Source of the DNA: Ramlibacter sp.
Lineage (GTDB): Bacteria > Pseudomonadota > Gammaproteobacteria > Burkholderiales > Burkholderiaceae_C
Direction of reading: 5' to 3'
NCBI RefSeq assembly: GCF_028291745.1
Contig: NZ_JAQGNQ010000099.1
Location: 1 to 64,000 of the forward strand
DNA: 64,000 nucleotides
The position numbers and the translations under genes were made by a program. The notes under the pieces are model-generated. The model did not search any database. It had not been told where the DNA came from and was given only the letters and a program-made list of their open reading frames with translations. Positions within the stretch are counted from its first letter, which is position 1; each line of letters starts with the position of its first letter. This document shows positions 30,384 through 38,592 of this stretch, piece after piece.

Positions 30384-31022
30384 TCAGTACCGGCGCTCCA
30401 GCACCAGCTGGTCGTTCATGCGCGTCATCTGAAAGCGGGTGAGAAAGCTGTTGCCCAGGAGAATGCGCGGCATCGCCACCGGCAGCACGGCGGCATCGAC
30501 TTCGTAGACCTCGACGTCGCCGATGCGCACCGAGGACAACTTCACCAGGTAAGTCGCGACCACGCCATTGGCCGTGCTGCTGCGCGCCAGCTGCCCCTTC
30601 GTGTAGTCGATGCCCAGGCGCTCCGCATCCGCCGTGCCCATGGCCACGGTGGTCGCGCCCGTGTCCACCAGGAACTGCACCGCGCGGCCATTGATCGTGC
30701 CCTGCGTCAGGAAGTGGTCGCCCGTGCTCGCGGTCAGCACGATGCGATTGCCGCGGGCCGCCGGTCCGCTGCCGCCGACGCTGGCCGGCGCCTCGCCCAC
30801 GTGCAGCGTCTGCTGGCGGCCACCCACTTCCAGCACCGCCTGGTCCCCCTGCGTCGACAGCACCTTGACGCCCTTGTAGCTTTCCCCGGGCGCCACGCTC
30901 TTCGGCGCGCCGCCGTCGACGATCAGCAGGGCCTTGTTGCCCAGCATGCCTTGCAGCGTGACCGACTGCGCGGCGGCCATGCCGCCTGCGAGTGACAGGG
31001 CGAGCGCCAGGAGGGCCCGCAC
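30384..31022 (-). CDS. Retropepsin-like aspartic protease (TIGR02281 type)
   Basis: A 212-residue secreted or periplasm-facing clan AA protease. The GTG at 31022 begins a signal peptide (VRALLALALSLAGGMAAAQS) two bases after the yajQ stop; a longer ORF upstream merely runs through yajQ in another frame. The catalytic motif is FLVDTGATTVAMG (single DTG, so it should dimerise), and the second conserved segment is RILLGNSFLTRF. The N-terminal 90 residues are a small beta domain found in these proteins. Confidence 0.82.
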   Translation of the reverse strand: MRALLALALSLAGGMAAAQSVTLQGMLGNKALLIVDGGAPKSVAPGESYKGVKVLSTQGDQAVLEVGGRQQTLHVGEAPASVGGSGPAARGNRIVLTASTGDHFLTQGTINGRAVQFLVDTGATTVAMGTADAERLGIDYTKGQLARSSTANGVVATYLVKLSSVRIGDVEVYEVDAAVLPVAMPRILLGNSFLTRFQMTRMNDQLVLERRY

Positions 31023-31024
31023 GG

Positions 31025-31510
31025 TCAGTCGCGGAAGTTGTTGAAGGACAGCGGCAGGTCCGCCATCTCCTTGCGCACCAGGGCCATGGTGGCCTGCAGG
31101 TCGTCCTTCTTGGTCCCGGTGACGCGCAGGGCGTCGCCCTGGATGGCGGCCTGCACCTTCACCTTGCTCTCCTTGATGAGCTTCTGGATCTTCTTGGCCT
31201 GCTCGGTCTCGATGCCGCTGCGCACCTTGAGCACCTGCTTGACCTTGTCGCCGCCCATCTTCTGCACGTCGCCCTTGTCCAGGAAGCGCGGGTCGACCTC
31301 CTGCTTGGACAGCTTGCCCATGAGGATGTCCGTCACCTGCTGCAACTGGAACTCGGCGTCGCCGATCAGCGTGATGTCCTTGTCCTTGATCTCGATGGCC
31401 GCGGCGGTCCCCTTGAAGTCGAAGCGCGTGCCGACCTCCTTGCCCGAATTCTCCACGGCGTTCTTCACCTTCACCATGTTCGGCTCGCACACGATATCGA
31501 ATGACGGCAT
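31025..31510 (-). CDS. yajQ: YajQ family nucleotide/c-di-GMP-binding protein
   Basis: 161 residues beginning [20 protein letters not shown], with tandem ferredoxin-like halves and the conserved [17 protein letters not shown] and [16 protein letters not shown]. Homologues bind RNA, and in Xanthomonas cyclic di-GMP. GGAGGA upstream sets the start at 31510. It is divergent from murB by 52 bp and followed at once by the protease gene. Confidence 0.92.
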   Translation of the reverse strand: MPSFDIVCEPNMVKVKNAVENSGKEVGTRFDFKGTAAAIEIKDKDITLIGDAEFQLQQVTDILMGKLSKQEVDPRFLDKGDVQKMGGDKVKQVLKVRSGIETEQAKKIQKLIKESKVKVQAAIQGDALRVTGTKKDDLQATMALVRKEMADLPLSFNNFRD

Positions 31511-31562
31511 ATTGGCTTTCCTCCTGCACCAGCGGTACGGCTGCCTGGTCCACAATTCTCAC

Positions 31563-32603
31563 ATGATCGTAGAGTCCAATGCCTCGCTGCAGCCGTACAA
31601 CACCTTTGGCATTGTCGCCCGTGCGAAGACCCTGGTGCGGGTGAAGGGGCCGGAGGACGTGCATGCCGTGCTGGCTCGGCCGGAACTGGCGGACGAACCC
31701 AAGTTCGTGCTGGGCGGCGGCAGCAACATCGTGCTGACGGGGGACGTGAAGACGCTGGTGCTCAAGGTCGAAGTGGCCGGCCGCAAGGTGCTGGAAGACG
31801 GGCCGCGCGCCACCCTCATCGAATTCGGGGCCGGCGAGAACTGGCACGAGGCCGTCACCTGGACCATCGAGCAGGGCCTGGGCGGCCTGGAGAACCTGGC
31901 GCTGATCCCCGGCACGGTGGGTGCCTCGCCGGTGCAGAACATCGGCGCCTACGGCATCGAACTGCAGGACCGCTTCGATTCGCTGGATGCGATCGACCTG
32001 GTCACCGGCCGCGAATTCACGCTGGATGCGACGCAGTGCGCCTTCGGCTACCGCGACTCGGTGTTCAAGCACTCGCCGGCGCGCGACAGCGACTTCGGGC
32101 TGGCCGGCCGCGCGGTGATCCTGCGCGTGCGCCTGCGCCTGCCGAAGCCCTGGAAGCCGGTGCTCGGCTACGTCGATCTGCAGCGCAAGATGACCGAGAG
32201 CGGCATCGCCCACCCGGACGCCCGCCAGATCTACGACTGGGTCTGTGCGATCCGCGGTGCCAAGCTGCCCGACCCGCGCGTGATCGGCAACGCCGGCAGC
32301 TTCTTCAAGAATCCGACGGTGACCCCGGAGCAGTGCCAGGACATCATCGCGCGCGACCCGGGCATCGTGCATTACCCGATGCCGGACGGCACGATCAAGC
32401 TGGCCGCCGGCTGGCTGATCGACGCCTGCGGCTGGAAGGGCAAGTCGGTCGGCCAGGCGGGGGTCTACGAGAAGCAGGCGCTGGTCCTGGTGAATCGCGG
32501 CGGCGCCACCGGCGGCGAGGTGGTCACGCTGGCGCGGGCGATCCAGACCAGCGTGTATGAGCGCTTCGGGATCCGGCTGGAGCCCGAACCGGTCGTGGTC
32601 TAG
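31563..32603 (+). CDS. murB: UDP-N-acetylenolpyruvoylglucosamine reductase
   Basis: A FAD enzyme that reduces UDP-GlcNAc-enolpyruvate to UDP-MurNAc for peptidoglycan. 346 residues from ATG 31563 (MIVESNASLQPYNTFGI). FAD-binding LGGGSNIVLTGD, IPGTVGASPVQNIGAYG, the catalytic Ser in IGNAGSFFKNP, and the final Glu in the ERFGIRLEPEP segment match E. coli-type (type I) MurB. No clear ribosome-binding site. Its TAG stop shares CTAG with the convergent ABC permease stop. Confidence 0.94.
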   Translation: MIVESNASLQPYNTFGIVARAKTLVRVKGPEDVHAVLARPELADEPKFVLGGGSNIVLTGDVKTLVLKVEVAGRKVLEDGPRATLIEFGAGENWHEAVTWTIEQGLGGLENLALIPGTVGASPVQNIGAYGIELQDRFDSLDAIDLVTGREFTLDATQCAFGYRDSVFKHSPARDSDFGLAGRAVILRVRLRLPKPWKPVLGYVDLQRKMTESGIAHPDARQIYDWVCAIRGAKLPDPRVIGNAGSFFKNPTVTPEQCQDIIARDPGIVHYPMPDGTIKLAAGWLIDACGWKGKSVGQAGVYEKQALVLVNRGGATGGEVVTLARAIQTSVYERFGIRLEPEPVVV

Positions 32604-33808
32604 TTGGCCGGCCGCCGCAGCAGCCAGCCGCTTCCCAGCAGGCAGGCCAGCGCAAACGCGAACAGGAGTCCGGCGCGCGGCAGGATCTCGCCGGCGCTGG
32701 GCGTGCCGAGGAACACCGACTGCATTCCGTCGAGCGCCCATCCCATCGGCGACCAGGCGGAAAACGTCTGCATCGCGGGCGGCATCAACACCCGCGGGAC
32801 CATCACGCCCGCAATCGCACCAAGGACCACGTTGAGCCCGCCGCCCAGCGCCGCCGCGTGCTCGAAGTTGCGCGTGCCACTGGCGATCAGCAAGGCCAGC
32901 CCCACCGCCGCGGTGCTGGTGGCCAGCACCATCAGCAGGAACCAGCCGGGGGCGATCGCCAAGCTCAAGGCATCGCCCCCCAGCCATGGCACCAGCCAGC
33001 GACCCACCAGCAGCATGAAGCCCAGCTGCACCCAATTGAGCACGATGAAGGCCAGCAACTTGCCGCCCAGGATGGCGAAGGACGAAACCTGCTGCGTCGC
33101 CAGGCGGGCCAGCGTGCCCTCGTTGCGTTCCTGGATCAGCACACCGGCGATCGGGATCACGACGAAGAACATGCCGAAGATCAGCCAGGCGGGAACGCTT
33201 TGCTGCACGGCGGTCATGCGCCGCCCGGACTCGATCTCGTACAGGTAGCGCACGGCGACACCGCTGTCGGCCGCGAGCAGGTCGCCGCCCGAGGCGCTAT
33301 CGAGCAGCACGCCAGCGAAGGGCCCGGCCTCCGCCGCCGCCCGCTTCATCTGGGCCTGCAGCAACGAGAAGCTCAATTCGGCCCGCAGCCGCGCGGCGGC
33401 GGCCGGTGCGACGCGGTTGCCCAGCCACATTTCCAGCTGGCGGCTGTCGGGGCGGCCGCTGGCCGGGTCCAGCAGCGGTGCGCGCACGACGACGCCGGCT
33501 TCCACCTGGCGCGTCGCCAGCGCCTGCTGCAAGGCCTGCCTGCTGGCGAAGCGAGGACCGGGATGCCGCGCCTGCCACTCGCGCGCCCATTGCGTGGCGA
33601 AGGGCGTCGTGTCTTCCTGCACCCAGCCGGCCACCGGCAAGTCCACCTTCGCGGTGAGCGTGTTCTTCAGGGTGAAGGACATCACCAGCACGAAGATCGC
33701 CGGCATCAGGAACAGGGCCGACAGGCCGTGCAGGTTGCGCGAGAGCAGGCGCCACTCCTTGCAGGCGACGGCAAGGATCTGCGCGCGGATGGCGGAGCAA
33801 GGGAACAT
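32600..33808 (-). CDS. ABC-2 type transporter permease
   Basis: 402 residues with the ABC2_membrane_3 layout: one N-terminal helix (about 27-47), a large extracytoplasmic domain (about 50-180), then five to six helices in the C-terminal half. It contains LIQERNEGTLARLATQQVSS, the coupling-helix-like segment of this family (compare YhhJ/NatB). The ATG at 33808 is 4 bp past the ATPase stop. As the last gene of the polyene-like operon it probably forms the exporter with the ATPase; cargo unknown. The stop overlaps that of murB on the opposite strand. Confidence 0.82.
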   Translation of the reverse strand: MFPCSAIRAQILAVACKEWRLLSRNLHGLSALFLMPAIFVLVMSFTLKNTLTAKVDLPVAGWVQEDTTPFATQWAREWQARHPGPRFASRQALQQALATRQVEAGVVVRAPLLDPASGRPDSRQLEMWLGNRVAPAAAARLRAELSFSLLQAQMKRAAAEAGPFAGVLLDSASGGDLLAADSGVAVRYLYEIESGRRMTAVQQSVPAWLIFGMFFVVIPIAGVLIQERNEGTLARLATQQVSSFAILGGKLLAFIVLNWVQLGFMLLVGRWLVPWLGGDALSLAIAPGWFLLMVLATSTAAVGLALLIASGTRNFEHAAALGGGLNVVLGAIAGVMVPRVLMPPAMQTFSAWSPMGWALDGMQSVFLGTPSAGEILPRAGLLFAFALACLLGSGWLLRRPAN

Positions 33809-33812
33809 CACG

Positions 33813-34553
33813 CTAGTCGCGCAGGGAGCGGTGGGTGTAGTGCATGAACAGATCTTCGAGATTCGCGTGCGGCGGCCTTTCGCCGTTGCCGCGCAGCAGC
33901 GTGGCGAGGTCGCCCACCGCCAGCACCTGGCCATGATCCAGCAGGACGATGTCCGAGCAGACGGCGCTCACTTCCTCCATGTAGTGCGTGGCATACAGCA
34001 CCGCAGTGCCGCCCGCTACCAGTTCCCGCACGCGATCGAGCAGGAAGGCACGCGACTGCGGATCCACGCCCACCGTCGGCTCGTCGAGCAGCAGCACCTG
34101 CGGCTGCTGCAGCAGGGCGATGGCCAGGTTCAGGCGGCGGCGCACGCCACCCGAGCAATGGCGCGCCGGTCGCTGCGCGAATTCGCCGAGCTGGCAACTC
34201 GCGATGGCGCCGGCTACGCGCCGCGCCGATTCGGCGCGCGGCGTGTCGAGCATCGCGGCGAAGAAGGCCAGGTTCTCGCGGCAGCTCAGGTCGGGATAGA
34301 ACGCCGCTTCCTGCGGCACCCAGGCCACGCGGCGGCGGTCGGCAGCGGCGATCTCGATGTGGCCTTGCTGCGGCTGGCGCAGTCCGGCCAGCAGGCCGAT
34401 CAAGGTGGACTTGCCCGAGCCGTTCGGTCCCAGCAGGCCCACGGCCTGGCCGGCGCGCAGGCGCAGGTCGACGCCCTGCAGCGCCGCTGCTTCCTGCCGC
34501 GGGTACCGGTACACCAGGCCGGTGGCCAGCACCGCCGGGGGGGCTTCGCTCAT
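33813..34553 (-). CDS. ABC transporter ATP-binding protein
   Basis: 246 residues with Walker A GPNGSGKST, Q-loop VPQEAAFYPDL, signature CSGGVRRRLNLA (SGGVR in place of the usual SGGQ/SGGM), Walker B LLLDEPTVGVD and H-loop ATHYMEE. It is of the drug/lipid exporter subclass (NatA/CcmA-like). The ATG overlaps the glycosyltransferase stop by 4 bp (ATGA), so it is translationally coupled to the polyene-like operon and likely exports its product or a related lipid. Confidence 0.88.
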   Translation of the reverse strand: MSEAPPAVLATGLVYRYPRQEAAALQGVDLRLRAGQAVGLLGPNGSGKSTLIGLLAGLRQPQQGHIEIAAADRRRVAWVPQEAAFYPDLSCRENLAFFAAMLDTPRAESARRVAGAIASCQLGEFAQRPARHCSGGVRRRLNLAIALLQQPQVLLLDEPTVGVDPQSRAFLLDRVRELVAGGTAVLYATHYMEEVSAVCSDIVLLDHGQVLAVGDLATLLRGNGERPPHANLEDLFMHYTHRSLRD

Positions 34554-35398
34554 TGCAGCGAGGTATCCCTCGCCGGCAGCACGTGGGCCGCTGCGCCGAT
34601 GGCCGAGACGCCCGCCGCCTTGCGCCCGGGCAGCACGGTTGCCGGCTGCAGGCTGCGCCACAGGCCCACGGGCGCCATGCCGCTGCGCAGCAGGCGACCG
34701 CCGACCATCAGCACGATCTTGGTGATGTCCCAAACCGGGCGGAAGTGGCTGCGGCGGGCGTTGGCCGGGTAGCGCCCGGGGATCGCCAGCGCCAGCGTCG
34801 AATGGCCATGCCGGGCCGCCTCGATCAGCACCTCGCTCTCGAAGGTGAAGCGGCTGCCGCGCACCTTGGGCCCGAGCGCGAGTCGCATCACTTCCGCCGG
34901 ATAAGCGCGAAAGCCCGATTGCGAATCGGCGATCGGGTGGCCGGCCGCCCACGAGATCCAGAAGCAGGCAAAGCGGTTGGCACGCCAGCGCGCCAGCGGG
35001 AACTGCGAGCGATCGTGCAGGCGCGAGCCGATCACGATGCGGCGCGGGTTGCGCCGCCAGGCGGCCAGCAGCAACGGCGCATCGGCCGGATCGTGCTGGC
35101 CGTCGCCGTCCATGGCGATCACGCAGGCGGCGTGCTGCGCCAGCGCGTGCGTGAACGCCGTGCGCAGGCTCGCTTCCTTGCCGCGGTTGTGGGCGTGGAC
35201 CAGCAGCGTGACGGGCAGCCCGCTCAGTTGTTCGGCGGTGCCGTCGGTTGAGCCGTCGTCCACGACGATCACGTTGGGCGATTGCGCCAGCGCCTCCTGC
35301 GCGAGGGCGCGAATGGTGGCCGCCTCCTGGTAGGCCGGGATCGCGATCCACACGCCTTGCCAAACCCCTGTCGGGTCGTGTTGTTGTGCGGTTTCCAT
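34550..35398 (-). CDS. Family 2 glycosyltransferase
   Basis: 282 residues with a GT-A fold: IAIPAYQEAATIRALAQEAL, nucleotide-site VVDDGSTDGT, metal-binding IAMDGDGQHDPAD and the acceptor region SQSGFRAYP. It resembles polyprenyl-phosphate mannosyltransferase/GT2 enzymes seen in aryl-polyene clusters, but is a separate protein, not fused to an acyltransferase. No membrane helices at the C-terminus. Start at ATG 35398, 5 bp after the ketoreductase stop. The acceptor is presumably the polyene or its lipid anchor. Confidence 0.82.
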   Translation of the reverse strand: METAQQHDPTGVWQGVWIAIPAYQEAATIRALAQEALAQSPNVIVVDDGSTDGTAEQLSGLPVTLLVHAHNRGKEASLRTAFTHALAQHAACVIAMDGDGQHDPADAPLLLAAWRRNPRRIVIGSRLHDRSQFPLARWRANRFACFWISWAAGHPIADSQSGFRAYPAEVMRLALGPKVRGSRFTFESEVLIEAARHGHSTLALAIPGRYPANARRSHFRPVWDITKIVLMVGGRLLRSGMAPVGLWRSLQPATVLPGRKAAGVSAIGAAAHVLPARDTSLQ

Positions 35399-35403
35399 GG
35401 TGT

Positions 35404-36138
35404 TCAGTACAGCCCTCCGTTGACACCGATCTCCTGGCCGGTGATGTAGCTTGCGGCATCGGACGCCAGGAACGCGACCAGCGCCGCCACCTCCTCCGGC
35501 CGCCCGGCGCGGCCGGCGGGCACCAGCGCCTTGATGCGTTCCGGCGGGAAGGCCTGCTGCGCCATGCCGGTGGCGATCACGCCCGGCGACACCGTGTTGA
35601 CCGTCACGCCGCGGTTCGCCACTTCCTGCGCCAGCGACTTCGCAGCCGCGTGCACGCCCGCCTTGGCGGCCGCGTAATTGGCCTGGCCCCGATTGCCGGC
35701 TTGGCCCGCCACCGAACCGATGTTGACGATGCGCCCCCAGCGCTGGCGCACCATCGGCATCACCAGCGGCTGCGTGACGCGAAAGAAGCCGTTCAGGTTG
35801 GCGTCGATCACACCGAGCCACTGCGCCTGCGGCATCGCCACCAGCAAGGCGTCGTGATGGAAGCCGGCGTTGTTCACCAGCACGTCGATCGCGCCGGCTG
35901 CGAGCAGCGGCTGCAGCGCCGCCTGCACGGCGGCAGCGTCGGCGAGATCGAAAGCCACCGCTTCGGCACTGGCGCCGCTCGCCTGGAACTCGTGCACCAG
36001 CGCTTGGGCGCGCTCGCTGTTGCGGTGCGCGTGAACGATCACGTGCAGCCCCTGCGCACTGAGCGCACGGCAGATCGCCGCGCCGATTTCGCCGCTGCCG
36101 CCGGTGACCAGCGCCCTGCGCTTGCCCGCCGCGTTCAT
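35404..36138 (-). CDS. fabG: 3-oxoacyl-ACP reductase (FabG/ApeQ-type ketoreductase)
   Basis: A 244-residue short-chain dehydrogenase. Cofactor motif TGGSGEIGAAI (about 13-23), NNAG (about 88), catalytic Ser in NIGSVAG, YAAAK (Tyr and Lys), and PGVIATGM. It reduces the beta-keto group on ACP-bound chains. The ATG overlaps the hotdog gene by 4 bp. In this operon it should serve polyene elongation rather than bulk fatty acid synthesis (inference). Confidence 0.9.
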   Translation of the reverse strand: MNAAGKRRALVTGGSGEIGAAICRALSAQGLHVIVHAHRNSERAQALVHEFQASGASAEAVAFDLADAAAVQAALQPLLAAGAIDVLVNNAGFHHDALLVAMPQAQWLGVIDANLNGFFRVTQPLVMPMVRQRWGRIVNIGSVAGQAGNRGQANYAAAKAGVHAAAKSLAQEVANRGVTVNTVSPGVIATGMAQQAFPPERIKALVPAGRAGRPEEVAALVAFLASDAASYITGQEIGVNGGLY

Positions 36139-36566
36139 GGCGCTTGCCCGCCCAGAACGACCACCAGCCGGCCGGAAGCGACCAGCGTGCCACTCGTGCC
36201 GACCTCGAAGCGGTACATGCAGCCGGACTCGGAGCGACCCAGCAACTCGGCGCGAATCGACAGCGCCTCGCCCTCGGACGGAATGGCGACCGCGCCGAGT
36301 TGCACGTCGACCAGCGTGGCCAGCATGCCGGCGCGCGCCTGGCCGGATGCGGCCAGCAGCGCGCCGTGCACCGCCGTCGCCTGCGCCGCGTACTCGGTGG
36401 CGACGATGGCGGGCACGCGCCGGTCGCGCGCCAGCGGATGGTCGGCGCCGGGCAAGGCACTGGTGCAGGCGATGGACGCGGCACTCCATTCGGTCACCGC
36501 ATCGAGCAGGCACATGGCCCCGGCATGCGGCACCAGTCGCTCGATTCCGGCGCGATCGATTCTCAT
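36135..36566 (-). CDS. Hotdog-fold dehydratase/thioesterase-like protein (ApeP-like)
   Basis: 143 residues (MRIDRAGIERLVPHAGAMCL), with PHAGAMCLLDAV near the N-terminus and VPAIVATEYAAQATAVHGAL, typical of the 3-hydroxylacyl-ACP dehydratase-like proteins of aryl-polyene clusters (ApeP) that pair with an ApeI-type partner. Overlaps both neighbours by 4 bp (ATGA). It probably dehydrates beta-hydroxyacyl-ACP together with the dehydratase domain fused to the ligase. Confidence 0.72.
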   Translation of the reverse strand: MRIDRAGIERLVPHAGAMCLLDAVTEWSAASIACTSALPGADHPLARDRRVPAIVATEYAAQATAVHGALLAASGQARAGMLATLVDVQLGAVAIPSEGEALSIRAELLGRSESGCMYRFEVGTSGTLVASGRLVVVLGGQAP

Positions 36567-37378
36567 GCGCTGCCGTCCTCGCGCCACAGGCTCAGGCTCT
36601 GCGAGCCGAAGGAAAAATGCAGCGCGCTGCCGCCGGCGGATTCCAGCAAACCCAGTGCGGCGAGCGCGCGCGCACTGCTGTTGCCGTGCCAGTCGCGCGG
36701 CAGCCAGTCCGGCAGCGGTGACGCCGGCGCTTGCGAAGCCGCTTGCAGCAGCATCCGGAAGCGACCCAGGGCCGGGGCCGACGCATGCGCCTCCCCCGCG
36801 CTGATCACGAAGGCGGCAGCCGTGCCGTGCACCACGGGCAGCACTTCGGCCAGCGGCGCGGTCATGGCCGGATCGCACACCGCCAGCAGCACCGGCCGGC
36901 CGCTGGCCACCGCGTCGGTGACCGCGCACAACAGGCCGCAGGCAAAGCTCTCGAGGCCCAGGCTCACCACCGTGGCCGCCTGCCGGTTCTGCCAGCCGAT
37001 GGAGAAATAGCCCGAGGGGGCGTTGTGGACCGAATTCGTGAACAGCATCGGCGAAAGCTGCCGCGTGGTGGCCAGCGTCTGCAGCATCTGCTGGCACACC
37101 TCGCCGGTGCCTTCGTCGGTGGCGAACACGGACCGCAATTCGGCGGGATCGAACGGCGAGTCTGCAAGAGCCTGGGCGACGCAGGCGAGCGTCAGGCGCA
37201 CGGCCTGGCTGGCGCGGCGCCGTTCGGCCGCCGGCAACTGCGGCGGGGCCGGCAGCGCCAGCGGTGTGTCGGCGGCAATGCACTGCTCGCCGCGGCAGGC
37301 CAGGCGCAGGTCGACCAAGGACGTGAGCCCCGGCGCCAGGACACCGGCAGCGTGCAAGCGGAAGGACAGCGGCTTCAC
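36563..37378 (-). CDS. Beta-ketoacyl synthase-like chain-length factor (ApeC-like)
   Basis: 271 residues of the Ketoacyl-synt_2 (PF13723) type, matching the partner subunit of type II ketosynthases. Seen: LFTNSVHNAPSGYFSIGWQN and VSLGLESFACGLLCAV, with Ala-Cys-Gly in place of a functional active-site context. It should dimerise with the adjacent ketosynthase and set chain length. GTG start at 37378, 2 bp after the KS stop; 4-bp overlap with the next gene. Confidence 0.78.
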   Translation of the reverse strand: MKPLSFRLHAAGVLAPGLTSLVDLRLACRGEQCIAADTPLALPAPPQLPAAERRRASQAVRLTLACVAQALADSPFDPAELRSVFATDEGTGEVCQQMLQTLATTRQLSPMLFTNSVHNAPSGYFSIGWQNRQAATVVSLGLESFACGLLCAVTDAVASGRPVLLAVCDPAMTAPLAEVLPVVHGTAAAFVISAGEAHASAPALGRFRMLLQAASQAPASPLPDWLPRDWHGNSSARALAALGLLESAGGSALHFSFGSQSLSLWREDGSA

Positions 37379-37380
37379 GT

Positions 37381-38592
37381 TCAGGCCCCCGCGCTGAAAA
37401 TGAGCGAACAGTTGCTGCCACCGAAACCGAAGTTGTTGCTCATGGCATGGCGCAGCGCGGCGGGGCGCGCGGTTCGCACCAGGTCGACCGGCAGCGAAAC
37501 GTCCGGCGTGTCCAGGTTGGCGGAGGGCGGCAGGGTCTGGCGCTCGACGGCCGCAGCCGTGATGATCGCCTCGACGATGCCGGCTGCACCCAGCGTGTGG
37601 CCGGTGATGCCCTTGGTGGAGGACACCGGCACGCCGGCAGCGCCGAACACCGCGGCGAGTGCGGCCGCTTCGGAGCGATCGTTGGCCGGCGTCGCGGTGC
37701 CGTGCGCATTGACCCAGCCGATGTCGCCAGCCTGCAGGCCGGCCTCGGCCAGCGCCGCGCGCATCGCATCCTGTGCGCCCAGGCCTTCGGGGTGCGGCGT
37801 CGACATGTGCCAGGCGTCGCTCGACTCGCCACCGCCGCTCACCGAGACCGCGGCAGGAGTCGCTTCGACCAGCATGAAGCCGGCCGCCTCGCCGATCGAA
37901 ATGCCTTTGCGGCCGGCGTCGAACGGCCGGCAGATTTCCGGCGACAGCAGTTGCAGCGCGTGGAATCCGTGCAAGGTGGAGAGGCACAGGCTGTCGACGC
38001 CGCCGACCACTGCCGCGTCGATCACGCCGGCGGCGATCCAGCGTTGCGCCAGCAGGAACACTTTCGCGCTCGAGGAGCAGGCCGTGGAGACCGTCGCCAT
38101 GGGGCCCTGCAGGCCCAGCGTCTCGGCGCTGAAACGGCACAGCGCGTCGACCGCATGCGTGCGCCGATAGTCGAATGCGGCCGGCCATTGGCCGTTCGCG
38201 TGGCGCTGCGCGTACGCGACTTCGGTGCTGCGGATGCCGGACGTGCTGGTGCCCAGGATCACGCCGATGCGATGCGCGCCATGGCGCGTGCGCGCGGTCG
38301 CGACGGCCCGGGCGAAAGCGCTGTCCTGGAGTGCCAGCCAGGCGAGCCGGTGATTGCGGCAGTCCCAGGCGCCGACATGCGCCGCGAGACTGGCGTCATC
38401 GACGCCGGGCGCGGCGCCCGTCCAACAGGGCAGGTCGCACCAGTCCAGATCGTTGGGGCGCAGGCCGCTGCGGCCCTGGGCCACGGCCTCCCAAAGGGCG
38501 GTGACGCCGTGGCCGGCAGGGTGAACGACTGTGGTCGCCGAGATTCCGAGCACGAGTTTGCGTCCGGGGTGATTCAGGCCGCCGGCCGGCAC
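37381..38592 (-). CDS. Beta-ketoacyl-ACP synthase (ApeO-like ketosynthase)
   Basis: 403 residues of the KAS I/II thiolase fold. The nucleophile is in VSTACSSSAKV, with the two His in VNAHGTATPAND and TKGITGHTLGAAG, and the glycine-rich SNNFGFGGSNCS near the C-terminus. All catalytic residues are intact. The GTG at 38592 overlaps the methyltransferase by 19 bp; another GTG 13 codons later (38553) would place the start closer to the family norm. It condenses malonyl-ACP onto the growing chain with the chain-length factor. Confidence 0.88.
   Translation of the reverse strand: MPAGGLNHPGRKLVLGISATTVVHPAGHGVTALWEAVAQGRSGLRPNDLDWCDLPCWTGAAPGVDDASLAAHVGAWDCRNHRLAWLALQDSAFARAVATARTRHGAHRIGVILGTSTSGIRSTEVAYAQRHANGQWPAAFDYRRTHAVDALCRFSAETLGLQGPMATVSTACSSSAKVFLLAQRWIAAGVIDAAVVGGVDSLCLSTLHGFHALQLLSPEICRPFDAGRKGISIGEAAGFMLVEATPAAVSVSGGGESSDAWHMSTPHPEGLGAQDAMRAALAEAGLQAGDIGWVNAHGTATPANDRSEAAALAAVFGAAGVPVSSTKGITGHTLGAAGIVEAIITAAAVERQTLPPSANLDTPDVSLPVDLVRTARPAALRHAMSNNFGFGGSNCSLIFSAGA

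Noticed and set aside
31023-33035. Minus-strand frame fusing the aspartic protease to a long N-terminal part
   Set aside because: The extra part runs through yajQ and murB in another frame; the protease starts at GTG 31022 with its own signal peptide.
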